Counted from the first letter of the stretch, positions 17,551-25,740 are shown. The stretch is 64,000 nucleotides of DNA from Occultella gossypii (GCF_019947135.1 NZ_JAGSHT010000010.1:372001-436000), one strand, 5' to 3'. Made by a program: numbers and translations. Notes: generated from the sequence alone by a model not told the origin.

Positions 17551-18538
17551 TCACGGACGTCGCGGTGTCCTCGCCGGTGAGCAGGCGCAGCATGATCCGC
17601 GCCGCCTCGGCGCCGAGCAGGGGGTGCGGCACCCGGATCGTCGTCAACGGCGGGGCCAGTTTGTCCACGTAGGGCATGTCGTTGTAGCCCACCACGCTCA
17701 CGTCCTCCGGGCAGCGCAGGCCCCGCTCGCGCATAACGTCGTAAGTCCCGATCGCGATCTGGTCGTTGCCGCAGGCGATCGCGGTCGGCGCGCTCGCGGC
17801 GTCCGTGGCCTCGAACAGCGCCGCGGCCGCGGCGGCGCCGGCCTCGACCGAGTAGGTCGCACACTCGAGGACGAGGCTGGGGTCCACGGTCAGCCCGAAC
17901 TCGTGCATGCTCTGCCGGAACGCCCGCGCGCGGGCTCGGCCGGTGGACAGGAACTGTGGGCCGGCCAGGTGCGCGATCCGGGTGTGCCCGAGCTCGGCGA
18001 GATGCCGCACGGCCATCTCCATGCCGCCGGCGTCGTCGCCGACCACGAGCGGGATCCGGGCACCCTCAACCCGCCGATTGACCAGTACGAGCGGGCGGTC
18101 CCCGTCTGCCGCGTGTCGGAGCACCTCGTCCTCGAGTTGTGCGCTGGCCACGATCAGCCCGTCCACCTGGCGGCCGATGAAGGCCTCCAGGACGTCCCGC
18201 TCCCGGTGGATATCGTTGTCGGTGTTGCCGATCAGGCAGGTGTACCCGGCCTCGGTGAGCACCGCCTCGGCGCCCTTGACGATGGGCGGGAACAGGGGGT
18301 TCGTGATGTCCGGCACGATGATGCCCACGGTCATGCTGCGTGAGGTCTTCAGGCCACGCGCCATCGGGTTCGGCCGGTAGGCCAGCTCCTTGGCGGCGCG
18401 CTGGACCTTGCGCACCGTGTCCGGGTTGACCATGCCCTGGGTGGCCGGGTTGAGGGCGCGCGAGACCGTGCCCGGATGCACACCGACCCGGTCCGCGACG
18501 TCCTTGAGGGTGGCTCCCCGCGCCCCCGGTGGCCTCAC
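17498..18538 (-). CDS. LacI-family repressor, probable regulator of the catabolic cluster
   Basis: 346 residues: LacI helix-turn-helix TLKDVADRVGVHPGTVSRAL with hinge helix YRPNPMARGLK, then a periplasmic-binding-fold effector domain (GIIVPDITNPLFPPIVKGAE ... CGNDQIAIGTYDVMRERG). GTG at 18538 overlaps the aldehyde dehydrogenase stop as GTGA, so the repressor is made as part of the operon it likely controls. Operators of GCAAYCGTTTG type lie upstream of that operon, of the importer and of the MFS gene. The effector should be the imported compound or an early product. Confidence 0.92.
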   Translation of the reverse strand: MRPPGARGATLKDVADRVGVHPGTVSRALNPATQGMVNPDTVRKVQRAAKELAYRPNPMARGLKTSRSMTVGIIVPDITNPLFPPIVKGAEAVLTEAGYTCLIGNTDNDIHRERDVLEAFIGRQVDGLIVASAQLEDEVLRHAADGDRPLVLVNRRVEGARIPLVVGDDAGGMEMAVRHLAELGHTRIAHLAGPQFLSTGRARARAFRQSMHEFGLTVDPSLVLECATYSVEAGAAAAAALFEATDAASAPTAIACGNDQIAIGTYDVMRERGLRCPEDVSVVGYNDMPYVDKLAPPLTTIRVPHPLLGAEAARIMLRLLTGEDTATSVISLPVELVVRGSTAPPR

Positions 18539-19992
18539 CAATCCACCGCGATGTACTTCGACTCGGTGTACTCGACCATGCCCTCGTGACCTCCCTCGCG
18601 CCCCAGACCGGACTGCTTCACCCCACCGAACGGGGCCGCCGGATCGGAGACGAGGCCTCGGTTCAGGCCAACCATGCCAGACTCCAGGGCCTCGCTGACC
18701 CGCAGCCCGCGGGCGAGGTCGCCGGTGTAGACGTAGGAGACGAGCCCGAACTCGGTGGCGTTCGCCAGGGCGATGGCCTCCGCCTCGGTCTCGAACGTCA
18801 TCACGGGTGCGACCGGTCCGAAGATCTCCTCGTCCAGGAGCTGCGATCCGGGCGTCACGCCGGCCAGCACGGTCGGCGCGTAGAAGTAGCCGTCGCCCTC
18901 GATCAGCCCACCGCCGGTGCTCACCGTGGCCCCGCGTGAGACGGCGTCCCCGACGAGTTCGCTCACCTTGTCCACGGCGGCCTGGTTGACCAAGGGCCCG
19001 ACGGCGTTGGCCCGGTCGATCCCGGGGCCCACCGTGAGCCCGGCCATCCGCTGGGCGAGGCGCGCGGTGAACTCCTCGGCGATGCCCGCCTGTGCGTAGA
19101 ACCGGTTGGCGGCGGTGCAGGCCTCGCCGCCGTTGCGCATCTTGGCCACCATGGCGCCGTCCAGCGCGGCGTCCAGGTCCGCGTCGTCGAACACCAGGAA
19201 CGGCGCGTTCCCGCCCAGCTCCATGGAACTGGAGATGACCTGGTCGGCGGCGACCCGGAGCAGGGACCGGCCGACCTCGGTGGAGCCGGTGAAGGAGAGC
19301 TTGCGCACCCGCGGGTCACCGAGGATGGCCTCCCCCACCGGCCCGGACCGCCGCGACGGCAACACGTTCACCACGCCGTCGGGCACTCCGGCCTGCGCCA
19401 GCAGGGCGCCAACGGCGAGCGCCGTGAGCGGGGTGTCCGAGGCGGGCTTGAGGATCACCGTGCACCCGGCCGCGAGCGCCGGGCCGATCTTGCGGGTGGC
19501 CATCGCCGCCGGGAAGTTCCACGGGGTGATCAGCAGCGCGATGCCGATCGGCTGGCGCACCACCATGATCCGGTTCGAGCCCGACGGCGCAGTCGTCAGC
19601 TCGCCGTGCAGGCGCACCGCCTCCTCGGCGTACCAGCGGAAGAACTCGGCCGCGTAGCGCACCTCGCCGAGGGCGTCGGCGAAGGCCTTGCCGTTCTCGC
19701 GCACGATCAGCTCGGCGAGCTGCTCCTCGCGCTCGGTCATCAGGTCGAACGCGCGGCGCAGGATGCTCGAGCGTTCCCGTGGGGCGGTCGCGGCCCAGCC
19801 GGCGGCCGCCGCCGCGGCCGCGTCCACGCACCGGCGGGCGTCCGCGACGGTGCCGTTGGCGACCGTCGCGATCACCCCGGCGGTGGCGGGGTCGATCACG
19901 TCGAACGTCGAGGCATCGTCGGCCGGACTCCACCTCCCGCCGATGAGGAGGTCGGTGGGTACCTCGAGTCCGGTCACCAGGTCGGTCAGCAT
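18535..19992 (-). CDS. NAD(P)-dependent (succinate/malonate) semialdehyde dehydrogenase family protein
   Basis: 485 residues, full length for the GabD-like aldehyde dehydrogenase family. Visible: LLITPWNFPAAMATRK for the cofactor cleft, ILKPASDTPLTA, FTGSTEVG, the general-base glutamate in MELGGNAPF and the catalytic cysteine in GEACTAANRF. ATG at 19992 has GGAGG 7 nt upstream. It oxidises an aldehyde acid to the acid with NAD or NADP. Placed after a beta-hydroxyacid dehydrogenase, a semialdehyde produced by that enzyme is the likely substrate, but succinate semialdehyde cannot be excluded. Confidence 0.92.
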   Translation of the reverse strand: MLTDLVTGLEVPTDLLIGGRWSPADDASTFDVIDPATAGVIATVANGTVADARRCVDAAAAAAAGWAATAPRERSSILRRAFDLMTEREEQLAELIVRENGKAFADALGEVRYAAEFFRWYAEEAVRLHGELTTAPSGSNRIMVVRQPIGIALLITPWNFPAAMATRKIGPALAAGCTVILKPASDTPLTALAVGALLAQAGVPDGVVNVLPSRRSGPVGEAILGDPRVRKLSFTGSTEVGRSLLRVAADQVISSSMELGGNAPFLVFDDADLDAALDGAMVAKMRNGGEACTAANRFYAQAGIAEEFTARLAQRMAGLTVGPGIDRANAVGPLVNQAAVDKVSELVGDAVSRGATVSTGGGLIEGDGYFYAPTVLAGVTPGSQLLDEEIFGPVAPVMTFETEAEAIALANATEFGLVSYVYTGDLARGLRVSEALESGMVGLNRGLVSDPAAPFGGVKQSGLGREGGHEGMVEYTESKYIAVDW

Positions 19993-20037
19993 CTCAAGTC
20001 CTCCGTCGTGTCCTGGGTCCTGCGCGGGTCTTCGTCC

Positions 20038-21282
20038 TCAGTATGGGTTCGTCACGAACAGTTCGTCCGCTGGGAACAGGGTGATCACCTTCGGGCCGTC
20101 GGCGGTGACCACGATCTCCTCCTCGATCCGGGCGGCGGACACCCCGTCGGAGGCCGGGCAGTACGTCTCGAGGGCGAACACCATCCCCTCCTGGAGCTCC
20201 ATCGGGTGCTCCAGGGAGTTCAGCCGGGAGATGATCGGCCGCTCGTGCAGGGCCAGGCCGAGTCCGTGCCCGAACTGCAGCCCGAAGGCGGCCATCTCGG
20301 AGGCGAAGCCGAAGTCCTCCGCCTTCGGCCACACCCGGGCTATCTGGTCGGTGCTCACGCCGGGCCGGACCAGGTCGATCGCAGCGTCGATCCACTCCCG
20401 GCACTGGCTGTAGGCGTCCCGCTGGGGCGCGGTCGCGCGGCCGACCACGAACGTGCGGTAGTAACACGTCCGGTAGCCCATGTAGGACTGGATGATGTCG
20501 AAGAACGCCTGGTCCCCGGGCCGGATCAGCCGGTCGGAGAAGTTGTGCGGGTGCGGGTTGCACCGCTCCCCGGAGACGGCGTTGATCGCCTCCACGTCGT
20601 CGGAGCCCATGTCGTAGAGCTGCTTGTTCGCGATCGCGACGAGCTCGTTCTCCCGGATGCCGGGCTTGAGGGCCTCGGACAGCGTCTGGTAGACGCCGTC
20701 CACCATCGCTGCGGCGGTGCTGAGCAGGGCGATCTCGTCCGCGGACTTGATCTGCCGGGCGTCCAACATCACCTGCTGGCCGTCCCGGACGTCGAGCCCG
20801 ACGCGCTGCAGCTCCAGCACCATCGGCAGCTCGGCGATGTCCACCCCGATCGGCAGGTCCGCGACGCCGGCCGCGGAGAGCTCGCTGCGGATCTCGGCGA
20901 CCGCGCGCGCGATCAGGCCGGCGTCCGGAGCGACGGATCCGCGCAGGCCGAGCATGCCGGGCCGGGAGTTGCCCGGCTGCAGCCAGGGCGCATAGATCTC
21001 GTGGTGCAGCGCGGCCGAGCCGAAGTCCCAGACGATCGGCTCGCGGCCGCGCATCAGCAGCGCGTACCTGGCGACCTTGTCCCGGGCCCATTCGCCGATC
21101 ATGGTCGAGGTGAGGTAGCGGATGTTGTTGACGTCGAAGACGAGCAGGGCGCCCAGTTCCGAGGCGTCCAGTGCGGCGCGGGCCCGGGCCAGCCGGTACT
21201 CACGCAGCCGGTCGTAGTTGACCCGCTCCTCGAAGTCGACGGCCATCCGGCCGGGGGACGGGGTCAGGCTCATGGTCACCAT
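20038..21282 (-). CDS. M24-fold (creatinase/prolidase-like) hydrolase or lyase with a changed metal ligand
   Basis: 414 residues: N-terminal creatinase-like domain (LVFDVNNIRYLTST) and C-terminal pita-bread domain from about residue 170. Of the five metal ligands in aminopeptidase P and prolidase, four are seen: Asp in AFFDII, His in FGHGLGLALHE, Glu in FALETYCP and Glu in ARIEEEIVV. The second Asp (GYxxD in the family) is Cys here (GYRTC). It may therefore be metal-free like creatinase or bind metal differently. ATG at 21282 has GGAAGG 6 nt before it. It sits between the two dehydrogenases of a LacI-controlled operon, so it probably breaks the imported compound. It is not the DMSP lyase DddP, which keeps extra aspartates. 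Confidence 0.85.
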   Translation of the reverse strand: MVTMSLTPSPGRMAVDFEERVNYDRLREYRLARARAALDASELGALLVFDVNNIRYLTSTMIGEWARDKVARYALLMRGREPIVWDFGSAALHHEIYAPWLQPGNSRPGMLGLRGSVAPDAGLIARAVAEIRSELSAAGVADLPIGVDIAELPMVLELQRVGLDVRDGQQVMLDARQIKSADEIALLSTAAAMVDGVYQTLSEALKPGIRENELVAIANKQLYDMGSDDVEAINAVSGERCNPHPHNFSDRLIRPGDQAFFDIIQSYMGYRTCYYRTFVVGRATAPQRDAYSQCREWIDAAIDLVRPGVSTDQIARVWPKAEDFGFASEMAAFGLQFGHGLGLALHERPIISRLNSLEHPMELQEGMVFALETYCPASDGVSAARIEEEIVVTADGPKVITLFPADELFVTNPY

Positions 21283-21343
21283 GTCAGGCCTTCCGTTCGC
21301 AGTTGCTGGCAGGTACGCGAGGGGTCGGTTCGTCGCAGGTACG

Positions 21344-22279
21344 TCAGGCTCGGCTGAGGCCGTCGGAGACGGCCGCGTCCTCGGACTCGAGCGTGAGGCC
21401 GGCGGCGCGGGCCTGGAGCTCGAGCAGCACCGCGAAGTCCTCGCTGACGTGCCCCTCCCCCACGGCGGCGGAGACGAGCTGGTGCACCAGGGCCGCCACC
21501 GGCATCGGCGCATCGAGGCGACGCCCCGCGGCCAGGCCGAGGTCGAAGTCCTTGCGCAGCAGCACCGGGGTGAACGTCGGCGTCAGATCGAGGTTCACGA
21601 ACGCCGGCGTCTTGTACTTCGTGAAGGTCGAGCCCATCACCGAGTCGTTCAGGAACGCCAGGAAGTCGGCCCGGCTGATCCCGCCCTTCTGGGCGAGTAC
21701 GGTGATCTCCGCCAGGGACTGGGTCACCACGCCGAGGAACAGGTTGTGGCAGATCTTGACCAGGCGGGCCCGCTCGCCCTCGCCCACATAGGTGACGGCG
21801 CGGCCGATCGCCTGCAGTTGGGCCTCGACCTCGTCGTGGACCTCCCGGGGGCCGGAGGTGACGATGGTGAGCCGGCCGGCATCGATGACCTTGGCGTTGC
21901 CGGACACCGGGGCGGCGAGCATCCGCGTGCCGCGCGCGGTTACCTCCGCCCGGATCGCCTCGCCCTCGTCCGGGTCCACGGTCGAGGAGTCGACGAGCAG
22001 GCGGGGGCCGGGCCCTGAAGCGAACAGGCCGCCCTCGCCGAAGAGCACCGCGTGCAGGTCCGCGCCGGTGGAGACCATCGTGTAGACGACCTCCCGGTCG
22101 GCCAGGTCCGCGGGGCGGTCGACGACGGAGGCGCCGTCCGCGATCAGCGCCTCGGCCTTGGTCCGGGTCCGGTTGTACACGGCCACGTCGTGCCCGGCGG
22201 CGAGCAGGCGCCTGGCCATGGCTGCGCCCATCCGCCCGGCCCCGATCCACCCGATCCGCGCTTGTGTCTCCTGGGACAT
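21344..22279 (-). CDS. Beta-hydroxyacid dehydrogenase (3-hydroxyisobutyrate dehydrogenase family)
   Basis: 311 residues. The N-terminal Rossmann motif GWIGAGRMGAAMA binds NAD(P); APVSGN follows near residue 120; and the catalytic lysine is in LVKICHNLF with the partner Asn three residues later. This family oxidises 3-hydroxy acids to semialdehydes or reduces glyoxylate/tartronate semialdehyde. ATG at 22279 follows CAGGAGACAACG. It is the first gene of the operon continuing with M24, aldehyde dehydrogenase and LacI, and lies directly below two operator-like sites. Oxidation to a semialdehyde used by the aldehyde dehydrogenase is the simplest scheme. Confidence 0.92.
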   Translation of the reverse strand: MSQETQARIGWIGAGRMGAAMARRLLAAGHDVAVYNRTRTKAEALIADGASVVDRPADLADREVVYTMVSTGADLHAVLFGEGGLFASGPGPRLLVDSSTVDPDEGEAIRAEVTARGTRMLAAPVSGNAKVIDAGRLTIVTSGPREVHDEVEAQLQAIGRAVTYVGEGERARLVKICHNLFLGVVTQSLAEITVLAQKGGISRADFLAFLNDSVMGSTFTKYKTPAFVNLDLTPTFTPVLLRKDFDLGLAAGRRLDAPMPVAALVHQLVSAAVGEGHVSEDFAVLLELQARAAGLTLESEDAAVSDGLSRA

Positions 22280-22289
22280 CGTTGTCTCC

Positions 22290-22303
22290 TGCAATCGTTT
22301 GTT
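22290..22303. promoter_or_regulatory. LacI-type operator at the dehydrogenase operon
   Basis: TGCAATCGTTTGTT, sharing 12 leading bases with the site before the importer operon. It is only 11 nt above the ATG of the first gene, so a bound repressor would block initiation or elongation. Confidence 0.65.
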
Positions 22304-22348
22304 GGCTTGCGTTGAAGGTACCAGAGTGGGTATCGAGATACTAGCGCC

Positions 22349-22360
22349 GCAATCCATTGC
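22349..22360. promoter_or_regulatory. Second palindromic site of the same promoter
   Basis: GCAATCCATTGC has perfect 5-bp arms (GCAAT, ATTGC) around CC. It lies 59 nt above the site at 22290, about six helical turns, and could allow looping. The centre differs from the CG of the other three sites. Confidence 0.5.
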
Positions 22361-22410
22361 AGTCGATGAGGGCGACTGTTCAGCTCGCCCTCCGCGCGCC
22401 CGCGCTCGGC

Positions 22411-22467
22411 TCCGCTGACGCGAAGCGCGGGTCGGCGCAGGCGCGACCCACATCTGGGGTCAGCGGA
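22411..22467. terminator. Nested hairpin downstream of the DMT transporter
   Basis: Outer arms TCCGCTGAC (22411-22419) and GTCAGCGGA (22459-22467) are perfect; inside lie GGGTCG (22429) and CGACCC (22444). It starts 16 nt after the stop codon of the minus-strand transporter gene. There is no U-run, as is common for actinobacterial terminators. Confidence 0.55.
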
Positions 22468-22482
22468 ACGTGGGCGAGGGCG

Positions 22483-23490
22483 CTACGTGCCTCTCGAGCG
22501 CCGCCGCGCGGTGACCAGGGCCACCGTGACCCCGACGACGACGAGCAGGGTGGCGACCGCACTGGCCGGCGTGACGGAGCCGCCCGGCGTGAGCGCGTTG
22601 AGCACCTCCGCGGCGATCACCTGGCCTGCGATGGTCAGCAGCGCGAGGGTGAGCACGCCGTGCACATGCACGAGCGCGGCCGCCAGGAAGATGAAGGTGA
22701 TCCCGATGAGGCCGGCCAGGTACATCCACCACTGCGTCGGCCACGCCCCGAGGTCCTCCCCCGGTGCGATCAGGCTCACCACCAGGAACACGACCACCAC
22801 CGTGGTCGCGAGGGTCACGTTCAGGACGGTGGACGGGACCGGGCCGGCGATCCGGGCGACCCGACCGTTCACGGCCTGCTGGAACGCGTTGCCGGCTCCC
22901 CCGAGGAACGGCAGAAGCACCAGCACAACCACCTCCCAGGTGGCATCCGGCCCGGTCGCAGCCCCGCCGAGGGAGGCGATCAGCACCGCCGCGACGGCCG
23001 ATCCTGCTGCGACGACGCGCCCTGGACTCAGTGGCTGCGGGCCGCCCGGGGCCAGGGTGGTGCGATCGACCAGCAGGGCCGCCGTCGTCTGGCCCGCGAC
23101 GGCGGCGACGGCGAACAGGGCCACCCCGATCACGCTCACCGACAGCGCTTGGCTGAGCACGAACACGCCGCCGACGCAGCCGCCGACGAAGGTCCACCAC
23201 GGGTAGGAGCCGGACCGGATGGCGCGTGCGAGCGTGACCACGCCCCGCCGCGCCGTCGGGATCGAGACCGCGATGATCAGGATCGTCGTCAGCCCGCCGA
23301 TCATCGAGACCGTGGCCGCCACTCCGGCCGCACGCATCCCGGTGCCGAGCTCGGCGCGGAATGTGCCGTTGACGAGAGCCTGCACCGACGTCAGCGCCCC
23401 GGCGACGACCATGACCGGGATGCTGGCGATCCGCACCCAGCGCGGTGTGGAGGCGTAGTCGACGCCGGGCGGGCGACCGCCCGCCCTCAT
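22483..23490 (-). CDS. DMT-superfamily membrane protein (YdcZ/DUF606 type)
   Basis: 335 residues with about ten hydrophobic helices in two homologous halves. Each half has the family pattern of a G-rich helix with an N and Q (SVQALVNGTFRAELG in the first, GAGNAFQQAVNGRVA in the second) and WWTFVGG/WWMYLAG. The family consists of putative exporters of unknown substrate. ATG overlaps the ppx stop as ATGA (23487-23490), so the two are co-translated; a functional link with polyphosphate is not evident. Confidence 0.85.
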   Translation of the reverse strand: MRAGGRPPGVDYASTPRWVRIASIPVMVVAGALTSVQALVNGTFRAELGTGMRAAGVAATVSMIGGLTTILIIAVSIPTARRGVVTLARAIRSGSYPWWTFVGGCVGGVFVLSQALSVSVIGVALFAVAAVAGQTTAALLVDRTTLAPGGPQPLSPGRVVAAGSAVAAVLIASLGGAATGPDATWEVVVLVLLPFLGGAGNAFQQAVNGRVARIAGPVPSTVLNVTLATTVVVVFLVVSLIAPGEDLGAWPTQWWMYLAGLIGITFIFLAAALVHVHGVLTLALLTIAGQVIAAEVLNALTPGGSVTPASAVATLLVVVGVTVALVTARRRSRGT

Positions 23491-24473
23491 CGGCTATCGG
23501 GCGTGGCGGTGTCAGGGGTGTCGGGCCGGCCGGCCGTGAGCGCGATGCCGTCGAGGATGTCGTGCTCGCTGGTCCGCACGTGGGTGAGCGACCCCCCGGC
23601 GGCGGCGACCTCGGCGACCACCCGCGAGATCACCTCGAACCAGATCAGCGCGCCGGCGGCGATCACGTCCACCCGGCCGGGGTGCAGGTAGGGCAGCGCG
23701 GCCCGCTCGGCACGGTCCATCGCGACCAGGTCCTGGCAGGCGGCCAGTGCCTCGTCGACGGGCAGTATGGCCCCGTCGATCCGCTCGGGGCGGTAGGTGT
23801 CCAGGCCGAGGGCGTGGGCGGTGACCGTGGTGACCGACCCGGCCACGCCGACCAGAGTGGCCACCTGGCCGAGCGGCACCCGTGCCGCGGCCTCGTCGAG
23901 GAGCGCGCGGATGTCCGCCGCGGCTGCCTCGACCTGCGCCGTGCTGGGCGGATCGTCGCGCAGATGCCGCTCGGTCAGGCGCACCGATCCGATGTCCAAC
24001 GAGATGGACGCCGTCGGGCTCGCCTGCCCGAGGACCAGCTCGGAGGAGCCGCCGCCGATGTCGACGACCAGGTAGGGACCCTCGGCCCGCGACCCGACCC
24101 CGCTGATCACGCCCGCGAACGAGAGGGATGCCTCCTCGGCCCCGGAGATCACCTCCGCCGGAACACCGAGACGCTCACGGACACCGTCGAGGAACTCGTC
24201 CCGGTTGCTCGCGTCACGGGTCGCCGAGGTGGCCACGAACCGGATCGCCTCGACGCCGTGATCCCGGCACAGCTGCGCGTAGGTCTCGGTCGCGGTGAGG
24301 GTGCGGGCCAGCGCGACCGGGTCGAACCGGCCGGTCGCATCCACACCCTGCCCGAGCCGGACCATCTCCAGCCGGCGCACCACATGCGTCAGTGAGCGGC
24401 GGTCCGAGGACCGGTCCGCGATGAGCAGCCTGATGGAGTTCGTTCCGCAGTCGATGGCAGCCACACGAGTCAC
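23487..24473 (-). CDS. ppx: Ppx/GppA-family exopolyphosphatase
   Basis: 328 residues, the short actinobacterial form. Actin-like ATPase fold motifs: AAIDCGTNSIRLLIAD (phosphate 1), FVATSATRDASNRDEF, and VVDIGGGSSELVLG (phosphate 2), with catalytic Glu in the SGAEEASLSF stretch. It hydrolyses polyphosphate or pppGpp. In related genomes it follows eno-ftsB-DUF501 directly; here a regulator pair is inserted between DUF501 and ppx. Confidence 0.93.
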   Translation of the reverse strand: MTRVAAIDCGTNSIRLLIADRSSDRRSLTHVVRRLEMVRLGQGVDATGRFDPVALARTLTATETYAQLCRDHGVEAIRFVATSATRDASNRDEFLDGVRERLGVPAEVISGAEEASLSFAGVISGVGSRAEGPYLVVDIGGGSSELVLGQASPTASISLDIGSVRLTERHLRDDPPSTAQVEAAAADIRALLDEAAARVPLGQVATLVGVAGSVTTVTAHALGLDTYRPERIDGAILPVDEALAACQDLVAMDRAERAALPYLHPGRVDVIAAGALIWFEVISRVVAEVAAAGGSLTHVRTSEHDILDGIALTAGRPDTPDTATPDSR

Positions 24474-24522
24474 CGTCCAAGCCTCTCACCTGACCGGGTG
24501 GCGGCGCTCCACGGTCCGCCGG

Positions 24523-24879
24523 TCAGACCGGCGGCCCGACGATGCCGCGCAGCGCCGCCACGTGCCGCTCGAACGCCTCGCGCCCGGCCTCGGTGACGCG
24601 GTACCAGGTGGTGCGGCGCTTTCCCCGCCAGGTCACCTCCGTGTCCACGTAACCGACCTCCGCGAGCACCGCGAGGTGCGAACCGAGGTTCCCGTCGCTG
24701 ATCCCGAGGGTTCGGCTGATCGTCGTGAAGCGCATCGAGCCGCCCGCGGGCAGCGCCACGAGCGCCGCCTGGATGCGCAGCCGGACCGGGTCGGTGAGCA
24801 GGTGGTCGAACGGCGCGCGCAGTGCGTCCGCGAACTCCGCCGGCAGCTCGTGCAGGCGGTCCGGCCCGGGTTCGGTCAT
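24523..24879 (-). CDS. Winged-helix transcriptional regulator (ArsR/MarR-like)
   Basis: 118 residues, essentially one winged helix: LTDPVRLRIQAALVAL, recognition region TTISRTLGISDGNLGSHLAVL and wing YVDTEVTWRGKRRTTWYRVTEAG. This type is usually autoregulatory together with a co-encoded membrane protein. ATG at 24879 overlaps the stop of the upstream membrane protein as ATGA. The inverted repeat at 25497-25521, in front of that operon, is its probable operator. Confidence 0.86.
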   Translation of the reverse strand: MTEPGPDRLHELPAEFADALRAPFDHLLTDPVRLRIQAALVALPAGGSMRFTTISRTLGISDGNLGSHLAVLAEVGYVDTEVTWRGKRRTTWYRVTEAGREAFERHVAALRGIVGPPV

Positions 24880-25460
24880 CGCCCGCTCCGTACCGGCGTG
24901 GCACGCACGATCCCGAGCACCAGGAGGGCGATCCCGGTCCCGAGACCGTAGACCAGCAACGGCGAGATACCCTCCGGCACCGTCACGACGGCGGCGAGCA
25001 CCACGCTCCCCCCGCTCACCGCGAGCAGGGCCCGGTCGGCGGTCATGATCGCGTAGATCGCCATCGCGACACCCCACAGCGCCCCCAGGAACAGCGCCAG
25101 ACGCCACGGTTCGAGCGGTGAGACGACCTGGACCAGGAACGGCGACGCGGCCAGGACCAGGAACCACGCGCCGCGCAACCGACCGGCACCCGGGTTGCTC
25201 ACCCCCGGCTCCCGGCCCGCGAACGTGGCTACGAGGCCGACCGCCGTCGCGAGCGCACCCACCACGAGCGCCCAGGGCAGGTCGAGGTGGCCGAGCGCCG
25301 GGTAGCCGACGGCCCAGGCGATGCCCCACCCGACGAGCGGCGCACCGGTCACAGGTGCGCGGTACGCCCGGTCGGCCCGGCGCCCGATCGCGTCGAGGTC
25401 CGCCAGGGTCCCCGCGGCGTCGGACCTCGGGTCGGCGGGACTGGGCCGCGGCTGGTCCAT
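24876..25460 (-). CDS. Membrane protein of unknown function, paired with a winged-helix regulator
   Basis: 194 residues with an acidic N-terminus (about 45 residues) then about six hydrophobic segments. No catalytic motif is visible. It forms a two-gene operon with the regulator, an arrangement common in Actinobacteria where the membrane protein may sense or relay the inducer. The ATG at 25460 follows an ACTTCCGGC-complement region with weak ribosome site GGAAG-like. Confidence 0.75.
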   Translation of the reverse strand: MDQPRPSPADPRSDAAGTLADLDAIGRRADRAYRAPVTGAPLVGWGIAWAVGYPALGHLDLPWALVVGALATAVGLVATFAGREPGVSNPGAGRLRGAWFLVLAASPFLVQVVSPLEPWRLALFLGALWGVAMAIYAIMTADRALLAVSGGSVVLAAVVTVPEGISPLLVYGLGTGIALLVLGIVRATPVRSGR

Positions 25461-25496
25461 GCCGGAAGTCTATCGGCGACACGCACGCGGGGCTTC

Positions 25497-25521
25497 ACAT
25501 ACTCCGCCGCACAGAGTATGT
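25497..25521. promoter_or_regulatory. Inverted repeat operator between regulator operon and small membrane gene
   Basis: ACATACTC (25497-25504) and GAGTATGT (25514-25521) are perfect 8-bp arms with a 9-bp spacer. Winged-helix dimers often bind such arms. The site lies in the 85-bp divergent gap, so it could control both sides. Confidence 0.6.
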
Positions 25522-25545
25522 TCCGAGACAACCGAAGGAGCAGTG

Positions 25546-25734
25546 ATGAACACCAGTATCGTCAACGGAATCTTGGCCGGGGCACTCGCCGGAGTGCTCT
25601 GGGTCTGCATCGCCCTCATGGTCGGCATCGAGACCACGACCGTGGGCATCGTGGGCCTGATCATCGTGCTCACCACGGTCCTCGTGACCGCCGTGGTGTC
25701 CGGGGTGGTCGCGAAGTCGGTCCGAGCCGGCTAG
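25546..25734 (+). CDS. Small two-helix membrane protein, 62 residues
   Basis: Begins MNTSIVNGILAG and is almost wholly hydrophobic with two predicted membrane helices (about 8-28 and 33-55), ending KSVRAG. ATG at 25546 has GAAGGAG 6 nt upstream. I do not recognise a family with certainty; it is shaped like small GlsB-type or stress membrane proteins. It shares its promoter region with the winged-helix regulator operon, so it is probably a target of that regulator. Confidence 0.7.
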   Translation: MNTSIVNGILAGALAGVLWVCIALMVGIETTTVGIVGLIIVLTTVLVTAVVSGVVAKSVRAG

Positions 25735-25740
25735 GCCGGC

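Noticed and set aside
20038-21282. DMSP lyase DddP or ectoine hydrolase DoeA
   Set aside because: DddP keeps three aspartates in the metal region, two of which are absent here. The DoeA motif region as I recall it is also different.
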